This document shows, in pieces, positions 21,613 through 33,303 of a stretch of 64,000 nucleotides of DNA. Position 1 is the first letter of the stretch. Each line of letters begins with the position of its first letter. Both the position numbers and the translations under genes were made by a program. Origin of the DNA: Annona cherimola (taxonomy: Eukaryota > Streptophyta > Magnoliopsida > Magnoliales > Annonaceae); assembly GCA_030490835.1 (NCBI GenBank), contig CM059975.1, forward strand, positions 49,219,174-49,283,173. Reading direction: 5' to 3'. Under the pieces are notes generated by a model. The model had not been told where the DNA came from and searched no databases. It worked only from the letters and a program-made list of their open reading frames with translations.

Positions 21613-24470
21613 TGTGGCGCCCCAGCCCGAGCGTCACAACCTTACTCCAAGATCTTGTCGATTAGTTAACGTGACTCAGGATTGTTGCCCTGATCACACG
21701 ACAGGTTCTTAATTGTATCTCGTCCAAAAAAAATTTTTTTTTATCAATCATCATTTCATGTCTTTGCATTCCACACCATTCATCATTCATAATGGACTTA
21801 TCCATATCGTCATAAATTATCAACTTCTCATATTATTCATAACTTCATAATTTCATACAACCTACGTCTTTTTCACCATATCCCATTAGGGCATTTATTC
21901 ATATAAAAATCTACTAACCTTTGTAGATTTCTCTTTTCCTTTAGCAACACATGTCTTTCATCTCTTGGCTTTCCCTATACCTGTCTGGGGTTGAGAAAAC
22001 AAAACATGAGTCGAAACAATAAGCAAGCATTTTTCATTTTAAATGTATTACTCTCAATTCGATAGAAGACACTTACCAAGTGATCAACTATCAAATGCAC
22101 AGAAACCTTTTCATAAAAATTATTTCATAAACATTGGATGTGCAAATGCTTCCTTTCCATTCATCACATAAACCATCGTGTGTGGGTATGCTAGTCTGGG
22201 AAACATCTCACATAGCATGGTCCATTACGCCGGCTTCTCCGACTTGGCCTCGTCAAGGGGACCTCGCGTCCTTTACCTTGATTAGCCTACCTGGTCTCCT
22301 ACATGCATGACTTTTGATTCTCCCGGCATTATATACCTCTTACACCAGGTGATTTATCATTCTCATGTAGAGAATTATTTGCACCATCTCTTTAAAACAT
22401 CATTTCACATCCATGCTTTCCTTTTCAATCCATATATGAAAATGCAATGCATTCATTCACACATAATATTCCTTTGCCTCCACCTCTTGGGCGGACGCCG
22501 CCAGCGCACAGCCCATATGACTCGGGAATAGTGAAGGGGGACCCTCTGATCCGCTTTCTACCTCCACTAAAGCCTCTTCATTATGCATCATACATATGCA
22601 CATGTCTATGAACATCACATGATATCAATATGCCGGCATGACTTTTCATAAAAACTCATAAACATTCATCATTTCAAGAGATGGTGCTTGCTTACCTTCT
22701 CAGTCGGTGTCCTCAACCTTCTCCTTCCTTTTCCTATATAAGGAAATTGGATATTTTATTTATCTGTTCCATCTCTTAGATTGCTTTCCATGCATGCTTT
22801 TTGATCACATATTACCTCATCTTTATAGAGGTTATCCCTTTATAAATACTTTGTCATTACCTCCTTATATGAATTTTTATCCGAAAATCATTCAAAATTA
22901 AATCCATACATCCTTATAAAAATAAATTTTAATTTTTTCCAAAATCACGCTGTTCACAGTTCATAATTACTGTTCACATTTACTGTAGTATGTTACTGTT
23001 CATCTGAGATTACTGTTCACAGCGTGTTGGTTACTGTTCATGGGTTTCAAAAATTGACATTTTTTCCAAAAATAAAAAATACCATGGTATAGCTCTCAGT
23101 TAGTATATCATTTAAAAATACATGAATTTTGAATTTATCATCATTAACTTGGCTAATTAAATCATTTTCCCCATATACTCAAAATCAATCATAATCTTGT
23201 TTAAACATTAATCCCAAAAATCCTATAATTATGAAATAAAAATATTATCATTCCCACATCATAATAATCATTATTATTCATCCCAAATCATCATGTAGTA
23301 ATTTTGGAGCATTATTTACACATATCATATGTTATTTTCCCGAATGCTCTATCTTCGCTCCAAATTTTCGATGTTTAGGCATAATTCCAATTTCGCATGG
23401 TAACTATACTTATTTTCTAATGCTTAGGCATTATCTAAGCATGATTTTACCCTACTTAATACCCAAAAGAAATTTGAGGAGAATCCCCTTACCTTAAGTG
23501 GAGAACTTCCCTCCTACCCCACTCTTTCTCTCTCTTTCCTTCTCTTCTCTCGTCCTCAATCTAAAACGTGTTGGGGGTGGAAAAATGCCCAAATTTGGAG
23601 CTAGGTGGTGTGCTTTGGTGTTCACCCCATGCTCCCCATTTATAGGGTGGAATTTTTCACATATTTGCAATTTACCCCCCAGCTCCATGGGTTAAATTAT
23701 AAATAATTTTCTTCAAAATCCATGAGATTTCTTGAGCCATGTGCATCCCTCCAAGCTATGGTTCACGTCCCCTAGCTAGCCCCTATTTTTTTAATGATTT
23801 TTGATTTATTAAAATTAATTTTTTAAGATAATTCATCCCAACCGTTGATTTTAGGATAAGATTAATTTTGGACCATTGGATTTGGCTCCAAAAGTCCATG
23901 CTCATCCACGCCCAAGCTGCTCCTTGGATTTTGTATTTAATTATTTTGCTTTTTAATTAATAAAAGTCAATTTGTAATTAATGAAAAAGTGAGCTACTTT
24001 TTGATCTCCAAACGACGTTTCATCTCGACATTTGATTCATGATTTTTGTCAAATCTTAAACCATTCATCATGATCATCATAATATTTTGGCCATCTATAA
24101 AAAATTTCATCTAAATCCAACGTCCGGATTGCAAGATACGAATTTTTCTTCATTTTCTCTCAAAAATCCACTAAAAATTCGAAAATACTAATAAAAAAGT
24201 GGCTATTTTGTTCTTTTGCGGGAAGATTCTTTTTTTTGTCTTTTATGATTAAGTTAATCCAAAGTGATTAACTTAACATATTCCTTAATCCCACATTTAC
24301 TATTCACATGCACTATTCATACGAATTAACATTCCATAATTAGGAATTTAATCCTCCATTGCCGTCTATTGCAAAATATCATTAATATATATTTTATATA
24401 AATATAATTATATTACCTAGGGTTTATAACCCTAGGGTTTCATACACGTTCATAAAATTGGGGTTTCATA
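21613..24470 (-). repeat. LTR A of the concatemer (5'-most LTR)
   Basis: It ends GGGCGCCACA at 21613. Its minus-strand start is TATGAAACCCC at 24470 (TG changed to TA). It is followed on the plus strand by the GTTAG duplication. About 75 bp are missing near 22678 relative to LTR D. A minus-strand TATA-like CTATAAATGG lies near 23640. Confidence 0.9.
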
Positions 24471-25494
24471 GTTAGTCCAAAAGATTAGGGTTGGTTTGCA
24501 CTCATTTAGCTTAATTTTCACTCGCTTCGCATTTTAGGAGCGTTACATGGTTTTTACACATTTTTAGCATATATTACACATTTTTAGTTCATTTATTTAG
24601 TTTATTCATTTTTTGCAGGAAGGATAGACAATTACAGGCAGGCGAGTGAGTCAATTGCAGAACAGAGTCAAGTAGAGAGGCAAGTAGGCTGGTGCCCAGA
24701 CGCCACCCTACAGGCCTTTGTCAGAATCTCCAACACCTCACAAGATAAAATTGTTTCTAGGGAGTTGGTGCCTGGCTAGGCACCAGCTTGGGGTGCCTAG
24801 GCACCATGACATGAGCATACAGGCATCGTGAGGAGTTCTAAGTCGCAAATCACCAGGGAGTTGGAACTAGGCGCCAAGGCATGAGTCTCTAGGGCATTCA
24901 GAAAGGTTTTCAAGTTACACAACACACAGAGGGTTGTCGCCTAGGCGCCACTACGCATCCGTACGCATGAATTTCTGCACGTGTACTGCGCAGACCAACG
25001 AATTTACATAGAAACCTAGGGCTTCGTGTAGAGGGGACACGGAGAGAGAGCGGAGAGAGTAATTGTGGCTACTATGGAGAAAAAGGGAGAAACACAAAAG
25101 TTTCAAGGAAGAAGAGAAGAGTAAGTGGAGATCCAAGCTATTATTGCAAATCCGTTGAGTTTCATCTCCTCTTATCATCTATCTCTTCCTATTTGTTATT
25201 CTCCTTGGTTAGGATGATTGTAACTTGATTTTAATGGCAATTGAAGTCATGTTTATGGGCTGAACCTTCCTATGGTGGGAGATATGTAGGATTTGAACTC
25301 ATAGCTTATGATATTTAGTTTTCTTATACTTGAATTGATAATACTATTGTGCTGCGACTTGTGTTACTTGAGATTACCCTTATATATCATGCTTAATGCG
25401 TTTACCAGCTTTGCAACCTTGTGGATTGATCGAATATTCAGATTCATGCTTGGAAAAGTGGGATTTGAATAAGATCCATATATAAGGCACAGGT

Positions 25495-26493
25495 ATTCCA
25501 GCTCTTGTTTGTGGTGTAGATGCCCCTACTGCATTTATGTTGGCAGGCCTGGATAGATTCTGAATCTGCCTGGACAGAGCATCGATGTGGGCCTTTATCG
25601 ATGAGACCACATCCAATTGGAGTAGACCCCCACTTCGGCTTCTATCAGACGACAGTTGATCGGTGTTGGCCGCCATATTTTCAAGCAGGGCGTATGATTC
25701 CCGGTAGCTTTTCCTCAGCTAGGAACCGTTTGACGATGAATCCACCATATGACGGGTGGAGTCCTGAAGACCATTGTAGAAAATTTAGATTTGAACCCAT
25801 GGATAAATTCCGTGATGTGGGCACTTCCGAAGCAAGTTTTTGAACCGATCCCATGCCTCTGATAGAGTCTCTTCTTCGTATTGTTTGAATGAGACTATGT
25901 CCATTCTCAGTTTGGCTAACTTGGCGGGCGAAAAATATTTCTCCAGGAATTTCTGAGCCAAGTCGTTCCACGTATTGACAGAGTTCAATGGAAGAGAATC
26001 CAGCCACTCCAAAGCTCTATCCCACAGTGAAAACGGGAAAGTCCGTAGTCGCATTGCTTCGTTAGAGACTCCATTCTGCTTGAATGTGTTCATGATCTGC
26101 AGGAAATTCCGTAGATGGCGGTGTGGATCTTCAGAAGACAATCCTCCAAACTGCCCAATTGACTGGAGCATTTGAAATACCACCGGTTTTATTTCAAAGT
26201 TGTTGGTGTCTATAGGAGGAGATGAAATGCTAGTTTGAACAACATTTTGTCCCAGCGCAATGAGATCCCAAATAAGTTGGCCCAAATCGTCTTTGTGGTG
26301 GATGAATTGGAACCTCAACCCTTTGGTTTCTGTGTTGGTCTGCATGAATGTTCTCATCCTGATTCCCAATACGCTCCATGGTATGCTGTTGACTCCTAGC
26401 TTCCCTGCTCTTGCGATGCCTTCTCAAATAAGTTCTCTCTGGATCCGGATCAAAAGGAATAATGATCTCCTTTTCGGCCCTGCCTCGGCGCAT
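25495..26493 (-). pseudogene. Athila Gag N-terminal and capsid part, frameshifted
   Basis: Gag forms the virus-like particle. It starts at an ATG at 26493 (MRRGRAEKE, then FDPDPERTYLRRHR). After a frame change the capsid-type segment reads LQSIGQFGGLSSEDPHRHLR, TFKQNGVSNEAMRLRTFPFS, ALEWLDSLPLNSVNTW, KFLEKYFSPAKLAKLRMDI and EAWDRFKNLLRKCPHHG, the standard Athila Gag core. Another frame change near 25790 leads to FLAEEKLPGIIRPA and then MAANTDQLSSD and ALSRQIQNLS. The frame then breaks at about 25490 against the inverted LTR, losing the zinc knuckle. At least two frameshifts are present. The C-terminal end is at 8004-8397. Confidence 0.9.
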
Positions 26494-26630
26494 GCAAAAA
26501 TAATTAACCCTGCAAAAACCAATTCAATTAAGCCAGCTGGGAAATTTTAAACTATAGAAATTATAAAAATAAACTATGGTTACAGAATCGTACAAGAAAG
26601 CAATTAAACTAACAATAATTAGTTATACCA

Positions 26631-26650
26631 AATCCCCGGCAACGGCGCCA
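26631..26650 (-). promoter_or_regulatory. Athila primer-binding site (tRNA-Asp type)
   Basis: The minus-strand sequence TGGCGCCGTTGCCGGGGATT starts a few bases after the 5' LTR end (TTGTCA). This is the usual primer site of Athila elements and fixes both the LTR boundary and the element's orientation. Confidence 0.93.
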
Positions 26651-26656
26651 AAAACC

Positions 26657-28289
26657 TGACAAGCTGCGTATATGTTTAATTAAAATGCTCATTTTAACAC
26701 AAGTATATGTGTCAATCAAGTAATAAAGAGTGAGTAAAGTATCGTTCCCACGAGGAAATGATATAACTGAGATTATTAATCAGTTTAGTTGCTTTCGGTG
26801 AGTAGAAAATTTGGATTTCAAACTTCAAACTACTTTTATCAATTGCAATAAGAAAAGATAAAAAGAGTTTCACGGAACAACTGGAATACTAAAAACGAGT
26901 TATCAATTGGGGATGACAGATGGATAGTTCGGAATCCTTGAATCTAAACTATATCGCATTGGTTCCTTTTCATTAGGTTGTGCGGGGATTTAGTAGTCCA
27001 AGTTCAATAATCTTTATATATGTCTTCCAACACATATAAAGCTAATTACACCCTATTCAATTGCTATGTTCCCATGCCATTAAATAAAGTGGAATAGATA
27101 AGTTTATAATTTGTTCATTGACTACATAGGGTTTAACGGTATATTCTTATCCATTAAACAACTCCCCTTAGCAAAGAGGAAACCTATGGCCTTCACATGG
27201 ATCTAGAAGAGATTTTCCTTTTCCAAGGATTAATCGTGCAATTAAATCATCTTCCAATGTAGCTAATCTTGTAAAAAACATTAAATATCATATGCAAGGG
27301 TAAATCCACAACACACAATCATATGAAAATCAAATATTCATTACCGAATCTTAACGAACTAATACAATATAGTTAGATATCAATTCATCCTAACTATCCA
27401 TCTAAAGGAACTTTAACTCAAAGACATGCTATAAAAATCCTTTACATACATTATAATAGTATCCAGGAAAACAGAGAAAGGAAAATAGAAAGATGAAGAG
27501 AAAACTGATTTTCCAAAAGTTTCCACCAACGGGGTTAAATCTTCTATTCAATCTGCACTTCAAACGTGTTCTTTTCCTTCTCCGGGTGTCTATTCTGTTA
27601 GGTCCCTCTATCTCTCTCCCCCGCACGACCCCCCTAGGTTTCTATTTAAACAAGTTGGTTTGCGCAGCACACGTGCAGAAACCCATGCGTACGGATGCGT
27701 AATGGCGCCTAGACACCAACTCTTTGTGTGCTGGATGACTTTGAAACCTTTCTGAATGCCCTGGGAGTTCATATCTTGGCGCCTACGTGCTAACTCGTTG
27801 GATGTTTTATGACTTGAAAACTCTTCGAAATACTTATACGATCATGCCATGGCGCCTAGGCGCCAACTCCCTAGAAGTAATTCTATCTTGTGACCTCAAA
27901 ACTCTTCTGGAACTTGTTTGCATGTTAGTGAAGTGGCGCCTAGGCGCCAACTCTCTGGAAGCCTTCTATTGTGTGATGTGCTGAAGATTATGGCTAAGAC
28001 ATGTAGGGTGGCGCCTGGGTGCCAACCCACATGCTTCTTCACTTGGCTCTGTTCTACATTTGACTCACCTGTAATTGCTTGTCCTTCCTGCAAAAAATTA
28101 ATGAACTAAATAATGAACTAAATTTGCCTAATTTATACTAAAAAATGCATAAAAACTGTATAATGCTCCTAAAATGCAAAACGAGTAAAACTTAAGCTAA
28201 ATGGATGCAAACTAAGCCTAATTCCTTGGACTAACACACAAAAATAGTCTGAAATGGGCCATGATAACTCACATTTTCACGAGTTATCA
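26657..28289 (-). repeat. 5' LTR of the Athila-like element
   Basis: 1633 bp; minus-strand start TGATAACTCG at 28289 and end GCTTGTCA at 26657. It begins with a short inverted repeat (TGATAACTC ... GAGTTATCA). It carries five GGCGCCTA-type words about 73-84 bp apart (27704, 27779, 27852, 27936, 28012). U5-like sequence occupies 26700-27430. Confidence 0.92.
27700..28030. repeat. GGCGCCTAGGCGCC minisatellite-like array in Athila LTR
   Basis: Five units of about 75-84 bp each carry a perfect or decayed GGCGCCTAGGCGCC palindrome, usually followed by AACTCCCT/AACTCTCTGGAAG. The same array is in the solo LTR at about 30210-30460 and, in inverse orientation and more decayed, at 24690-24960. Confidence 0.85.
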
Positions 28290-29180
28290 CCCGCCGGCCA
28301 CCCTCTAGACTGACGGTCGTTATAACAGAGATCCGACAATATTTTCCTAGAATTTGCCAAAATTTTGAAAGCAATGGACACACATATATAAAAATCTACC
28401 TATGGCAACCCTAGATATCCACAACTAATTCATCAATTACTCATATAGTAATAATAACGAATTGAATTATAATTATTTTGATCATTTACATCTCGATAGA
28501 GATAAAATACACATTTATAATTTTCAAATACATTAATAAGACTTCAACAGGCCATACATGTATGACTCATTTTCAATATGCAAATATCTCTTACAACTAA
28601 TTATATAGTATACATCATATCTCATAATACATGAGCCTCAAATAACTATAACCTAAAGTTAACATGAATTATACCTGAAACATTTTACTTCAGCTAAAGA
28701 ACATAGCTTATAGCTTAGTGCCTGCAGTTTTAGTCTTGTCAAAAATGTTAAAAATAAGCGCATGAGTTAGGAAAACTCAGTAAGTAGGTGTAGTTGGTAA
28801 AAAAAACAACAAATCCATGTCGAATTCATCATATATCATGCCATTACATGCAATGCAAACACAAGACTCTAACTAGTTCCACACAATCATGTCATACCAC
28901 AAACACACATATGAAACAAACTAACCTCATGTTCATCAAGGGCCATGAACGACCTTATCTTCATGTCAATAAAGGACCATGAACAACCCTATGCAAACCA
29001 TGCATATGCACCACTCATGCCATATGCATCATGCTCATGCTAAAATCATATCTCATGCTTATTTCAAACCATGTATCGTCAGTTTATTAAAACCATACAC
29101 AAACACATAGTCAACAATACCAAACTAGTTTCAAAGGGCTTGACATGAAAATTCAAAATTTAGGAGAGCTTAGTACCCAT
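28290..29180. repeat. Unclassified LTR-like sequence (left part)
   Basis: There is no protein-coding content. A CTCAGTAAGTAGG block near 28776 resembles the conserved CTCAGTAAGCAAGC block of the chromovirus LTRs, so this is probably the body of an older chromovirus-type LTR on the minus strand. The sequence continues at 30797 across the solo LTR. A GGCCATGAACGAC-type word is locally repeated near 28940-28990. Confidence 0.45.
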
Positions 29181-30796
29181 TGACGAGCTACGTATATGTC
29201 AATTAAATTTCTCACTTTTAACACAAGTATACGTGCCGAATCAAGTAATAAAGAGTGAGTAGAGTATCATTCCCATGAGGAATTGTCTAACCGGAAATAT
29301 TAATCAGTTTAATTGCTTTTGGTGAGTAGAAAATTCTGGGTTTGGAATTTAAAACTAGAACTAATAAACGCAATAAGAAATCAGAATAAGTCCGTGGAAT
29401 ATCTGGATTACTGGAAATGGGTTTATCAATTGGGGATGACAGATGGATAGCTCGGAGTCCTTGAATCTAAACTATGTCACATTGGTTCTTTTTCATTAGA
29501 TTGTGCATGAATTTAATACTCCAAGTTCAATAATCTTTATATATGTCTTCCAACGTATATAAAGCTAATTACACCCTATTCAATTGCTATGTTCCCATGC
29601 CATTAACTATAGTGGAATTGATAAGTTCATAACCTGTTCATGACTACATAGAGTTTAACGGTATATTCCTATCCATTAAACAATTTCCCTTAACAAAGAG
29701 AAAACCTATGCCCTACACATGGACCTAGCAAAGATTTTCCTTTTTCAAGGATTAATCAAGCAATTAAATCATCTTACAAGGTAGCTAATCTTGGAAAAAG
29801 CATTAAACCACATGTGCAAGGGTAAATCACACACAATCATATAGAAAATCAAATATTCATTCCTGAATCTTAAAGCAGCAATACAAGATAATTAGATATC
29901 AATTCATCCTAACTATTCATCTAAAGAAAGTTTAGTTCACAGACATCATATAAAAATTCTTTACATCCATTATAAAAGTATCCAAAGAAACAGAGAAAGA
30001 AAAATAGAAAGATGAAGAGAAAATTGGTTTTTCGGTAGTTTCCACCAACGGGGTTGAATCTTCTCTTCAATCTGCGTTTTCAATCGAGTTTTCTTCCTTC
30101 TCTCCTGTCTATTCCGTCTCCAGGCTCTCCCTTGCTCGCGCAAACCCCTAGGTTCTATTTATAATATCTATTTGCGCAACACATGTATAGAAATCCGGGT
30201 GTACGGATGCGTAGTGGCGCCTAGGCACCAACTCTCTGCATGCTGGGTAACTTAGAAACCTGTCTGGACACCCTAGGAATTCATGCCTTGGAACCTAGGC
30301 GCCAACTCCCTGGATGCATCATGACTTGAAACTTGTCCTGGAATACCTGTGTGATCATGCCATGGCGCCTAGGTGCCAACTCCCTAGAAGCTATTGTATT
30401 TTGTGACCTCAAAACCCTTCTGGACTTGTCTGCATGTTGGTGAAGTGGCGCCTAGGCGCCAACTCCCTAGAAGCTACTGGTTGCTGGATGTGCTAGAGTT
30501 CTAGCAAAGGCATGTAGGGTGCCACCCACTGCTCCTTGACTTAGTTTTGTTCTGCATTCCACTCGCCCACATGCCTTTATATTGCCCATCCTTCCTGCAA
30601 AAAATGAATAAACCAAATAAATGAACTAAAAATGCCTAATTTATGCTAAACATGCATGAAAACTAAATAATGCTCCTAAAATGCAAAGTGAGTAAAAATT
30701 AATCTAAATGGATGAAAACTAAGCCTAGTCTCTCGGACTAAAGCACAAATATAGTCTGAAATGGGTCATGATAACTCGCATTTTTACGAGTTATCA
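29181..30796 (-). mobile_element. Athila solo LTR
   Basis: 1616 bp, minus-strand start TGATAACTCG at 30796 and end GCTCGTCA at 29181. It is flanked by the target duplication CCCAT (29176-29180 and 30797-30801). It has no internal sequence, so it is a solo LTR left by LTR-LTR recombination. It is clearly related to the LTR at 26657-28289 along its whole length, with the same hairpin start and the same GGCGCCTAGGCGCC array. Confidence 0.93.
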
Positions 30797-31568
30797 CCCA
30801 TCCATACAAAGGAACCTAGCTAATGGATCACCCATCTATTAGCTTCTCATTCGTCATTCAAACCAAGCTTCTATTCCTATTTCAAATAAGAATTAGACAA
30901 TTTTAACATTTATCCAATTATCCTCAAGCGAAGTTCAAACTCCATTTCAATTCATATAACTCATATTCACCATGCCCACCACAAGTTTCATTCCAAATAA
31001 TTCAACATCCCATATGCCTCCAATAATTTGAAACACATTATTCACCTCATTAAGGTTCTACACACAAATTTATACATGATTTTTAGGCATTAAACCTCAC
31101 TTAGGCCTTTCATCAAACACTTTATAGGCAACATATGAAAATCAAACTAAATTTAAAATTCATAGAATTCCACCCAACACATAATAATATCATACCAATT
31201 CACTTCTAAACACTTCCATTTTGTTCTTTACATTTATTATCATCAAAACCCTCGTCTTTTACATGTATTTTCATCAAAACCTCAATTTCTAACTTTCTTG
31301 CAATCTCTACACAAGCCCCATCTATCAAGAATTCTTCTAAATCACAAAAACAAACACAGTGCCCATAAAAAATTACAAAACATCATGATTCTAACCCAAA
31401 TCCATGCTTTGATTCAAAAGAAAACAACCTACTTACCTCATATTCAATTTCACCCGAACATCTTCATGTTCTCCTAAGCTCCAATATCTCTCCTTGATCC
31501 AAGAAGCTTTTGTGATGCAAAAATTTATGAATCCAAGAACTTTTGAGTGGTTTTTCATGGGTTTAGAG
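30797..31568. repeat. Unclassified LTR-like sequence (right part)
   Basis: Continuation of the 28290-29180 sequence after the solo LTR. It is AT-rich with no reading frame worth reporting and ends where a SIRE LTR starts (TGTTGG at 31569). Confidence 0.4.
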
Positions 31569-33303
31569 TGTTGGAATCAATGGCAAATTAAGCAAAATCT
31601 GTGTTTTGATGATTAACAACTCAATTTGAGTAAGTTTTGGGTACTAATATGTTTTGTGAAAACCGTTTAAAGGATAGAAAATTAAAAATTAGAATCTGAC
31701 AGATCAAGTTGCAAAACCAAATCGACTCAGCTATCGACTTGAGTCAAGTTGATGCCCAAGTCGACCTCAAGATCAACTTGGAAAGAAGCAGGACTTTCCA
31801 GTGCTGAATTTTGATCCAAGATAGGTGAAGTTGCAAGGCCAAGTTGAATCCATCTGCAACTTAGGTGAAGTCGCAGACCTAAGTCGACTCCACCATCGAC
31901 TTCAAGTACTCAAACCTTCCAGCGTTGAAAATGGGATCCAAGACAGGTGAAGTCGCTAGTCCAAGTCAACTCCAGCTGCGACTTGGGTGAAGTCGCAGAC
32001 CTAAGTCGACTCCACCATCAACTTCAGATGCTCAAAACTTCCAGTGTTGAAATTCGAATCCAAGACTGGAGAAGTCGCACCCGAGTCGACTCCATACGCG
32101 ACTTGAGTGAAGTCGCATCCTCAGGTCGACTCCACATGCGACTTGAAGTGAAGTGGATCCCCAAGTCAACCCAGATATTTGACTTGGGTCAGATTGAAGA
32201 TGAACATTGTCCAGACAAGCAATTCTACATGATAAAATCATTCATGACTATATTCTACTAAAAAAAATCATTTGGCTATTTCTATGGATTTCAAAATCAA
32301 GAATATCAAAGCATCCTAAATCCAAGGCATGAAGACAAAGTTCCCAAGAGTAATTAAACTTAACAAAGCTTCAAGATTGAGTATTTAGTGGAAGAACAAA
32401 TGCAAGATAAATGACAAGCAAGCAAGTTTCAAAAGAAATTCAAGTTCATCAAGTAAATACAGACAGTGAAGTCGCACCCGAAGTCGACTTCACCTGCGAC
32501 TTAGGTCAAGTCCAGGACCAAGTCGACCTGATGTTGAACTTGAAGTATTTGCTGGGAACCGAAGTCGCACCCAAGTGGACTCCAGTATGCAACTTGGGTG
32601 AAGTCGCACCCGAAGTCGACTTCATCGGCGACTTGGGTCACAACGGTCGGAAAAATTTGAACGTTGGCGCATTAAATGTATGTTACCGACCTCCAAACGT
32701 TCGAATTTACTCTATCATTATAAATATGCATTCAAGTGAACGTGCTAGAGGTCAGAGAAAGCATTAACTGAGATCCAACTACCATCCTCTCCAAGCATTA
32801 AGTGATCAACACAAGATTCTAGTGAAGAACTACGCTCCAACTTGCTGTATACTTTAAAGCTGATCAAATCATCTCTTCTACAAGTTCTTCCACGAGTTGA
32901 AACCTGCCTACACAATCTGTAAAGTGTATATTTCTTTATTTGATACTTCGTTTGATATTGGTGTTTTAAACGAAGTGATAGTAAAGTAGCGTTGTGACTT
33001 GAGTGGGCTCGTCACCTACTTGTGCTGTGATTTGTACACGCCCCCTAAAGCTGGAATCTAGAAGAGAGTTGTTGCTCTAGTTGTATTTGATAATACATAG
33101 TAGAACGCAAGTCACAAAGGGTGTGAGCTTGGAGTGGAGTAGGGGAGGTTGCCCGAACCACTATAAAACCCTTGCCTACTACTGTGATTTGCATTTATGA
33201 TTTTTTTGCTTTATTACTCTCCATATTATTCATTTGTTTCATTAAGGGGATTAAATTAAAAAGGAAAAATTTCTGTTTAAGTAAAAATTTCAGAGTACCC
33301 AAT
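31569..33303 (+). mobile_element. SIRE-type Copia LTR, 3' end lost to a chromovirus LTR
   Basis: It starts TGTTGGAATC and follows the SIRE LTR at 10945-12818 throughout: the TTTTGATGATTAA start region, the AAGTCG/CGACTT clusters (31700-32190 and 32468-32640), a TATA-like ATTATAAATATG near 32717 and the GGTTGCCCGAACCACTATAA block at about 33148. It stops at GAGTACCCAAT (33303), just short of the CACCCC...CCAACA end, where a chromovirus LTR begins. The missing end is not found beyond that LTR, so a deletion followed the insertion. Confidence 0.85.

Larger units (their letters stand above)
8460..24470 (-). mobile_element. Concatenated chromovirus-type element: four LTRs and three non-coding internal domains
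   Basis: Read on the minus strand the order is LTR A (24470-21613), internal, LTR B, internal, LTR C, internal, LTR D (ending 8460). The outer ends carry the same 5-bp duplication GTTAG (8455-8459 and 24471-24475), and the flanking LTR is continuous across it, so the whole 16 kb behaves as one insertion. Each internal domain has a tRNA-Met-type primer site at its start and a G-rich polypurine tract at its end, but no protein-coding capacity. The unit (LTR plus internal) is about 3.7-3.8 kb. No gag or pol remains, so any mobility would have needed proteins from a partner element. Confidence 0.92.
8401..25490 (+). mobile_element. Athila-type LTR, 3'-truncated, split by the 16-kb concatemer
   Basis: The LTR starts at 8401 (TAATAACTCG, a TG-to-TA change) with the family's terminal hairpin and runs to 8459. 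It resumes at 24471 directly with the rest of the same LTR sequence: TTTTTTGCAGGAAGGATAGA, GCGCCTAGGCGCC-type words, and a U5-like stretch up to about 25490. Compared with the 1633-bp LTR at 26657-28289 it lacks roughly the last 600 bp. The junction with gag at about 25490 is therefore a deletion rather than a clean LTR end, and no target duplication is visible (left flank CTAGT). Confidence 0.75.
1799..28289 (-). mobile_element. Athila-like Ty3/Gypsy element, degraded and multiply interrupted
   Basis: Read on the minus strand the order is 5' LTR (26657-28289), tRNA-Asp-type primer site, gag, protease, RT, RNase H, integrase, spacer, env-position frame. That order, the primer site TGGCGCCGTTGCCGGGGATT and the protein motifs fit the Athila lineage. 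The 3' LTR is not in the window because a chromovirus LTR interrupts the element at 1798. Between the gag N-terminal and C-terminal parts lies about 17 kb of nested foreign LTR sequence (8401 to ~25490). A MITE splits integrase. The element is dead: several in-frame stops and some frameshifts. The right flank CCCGC (28290-28294) would be one target-site copy; its partner is outside the window. Confidence 0.88.

Noticed and set aside
14797..22531. Three similar 74-residue open frames (14797-15021, 18606-18830, 22307-22531)
   Set aside because: They recur only because the LTR recurs. They lie on the strand opposite to the element, show no protein-like composition and vary freely between copies.
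25380..25494. Apparent continuation of the Gag frame past 25495
   Set aside because: Residues after the VGASTPQTRAGIP region come from reading antisense through the truncated Athila LTR, so this is a chimeric frame and not Gag.
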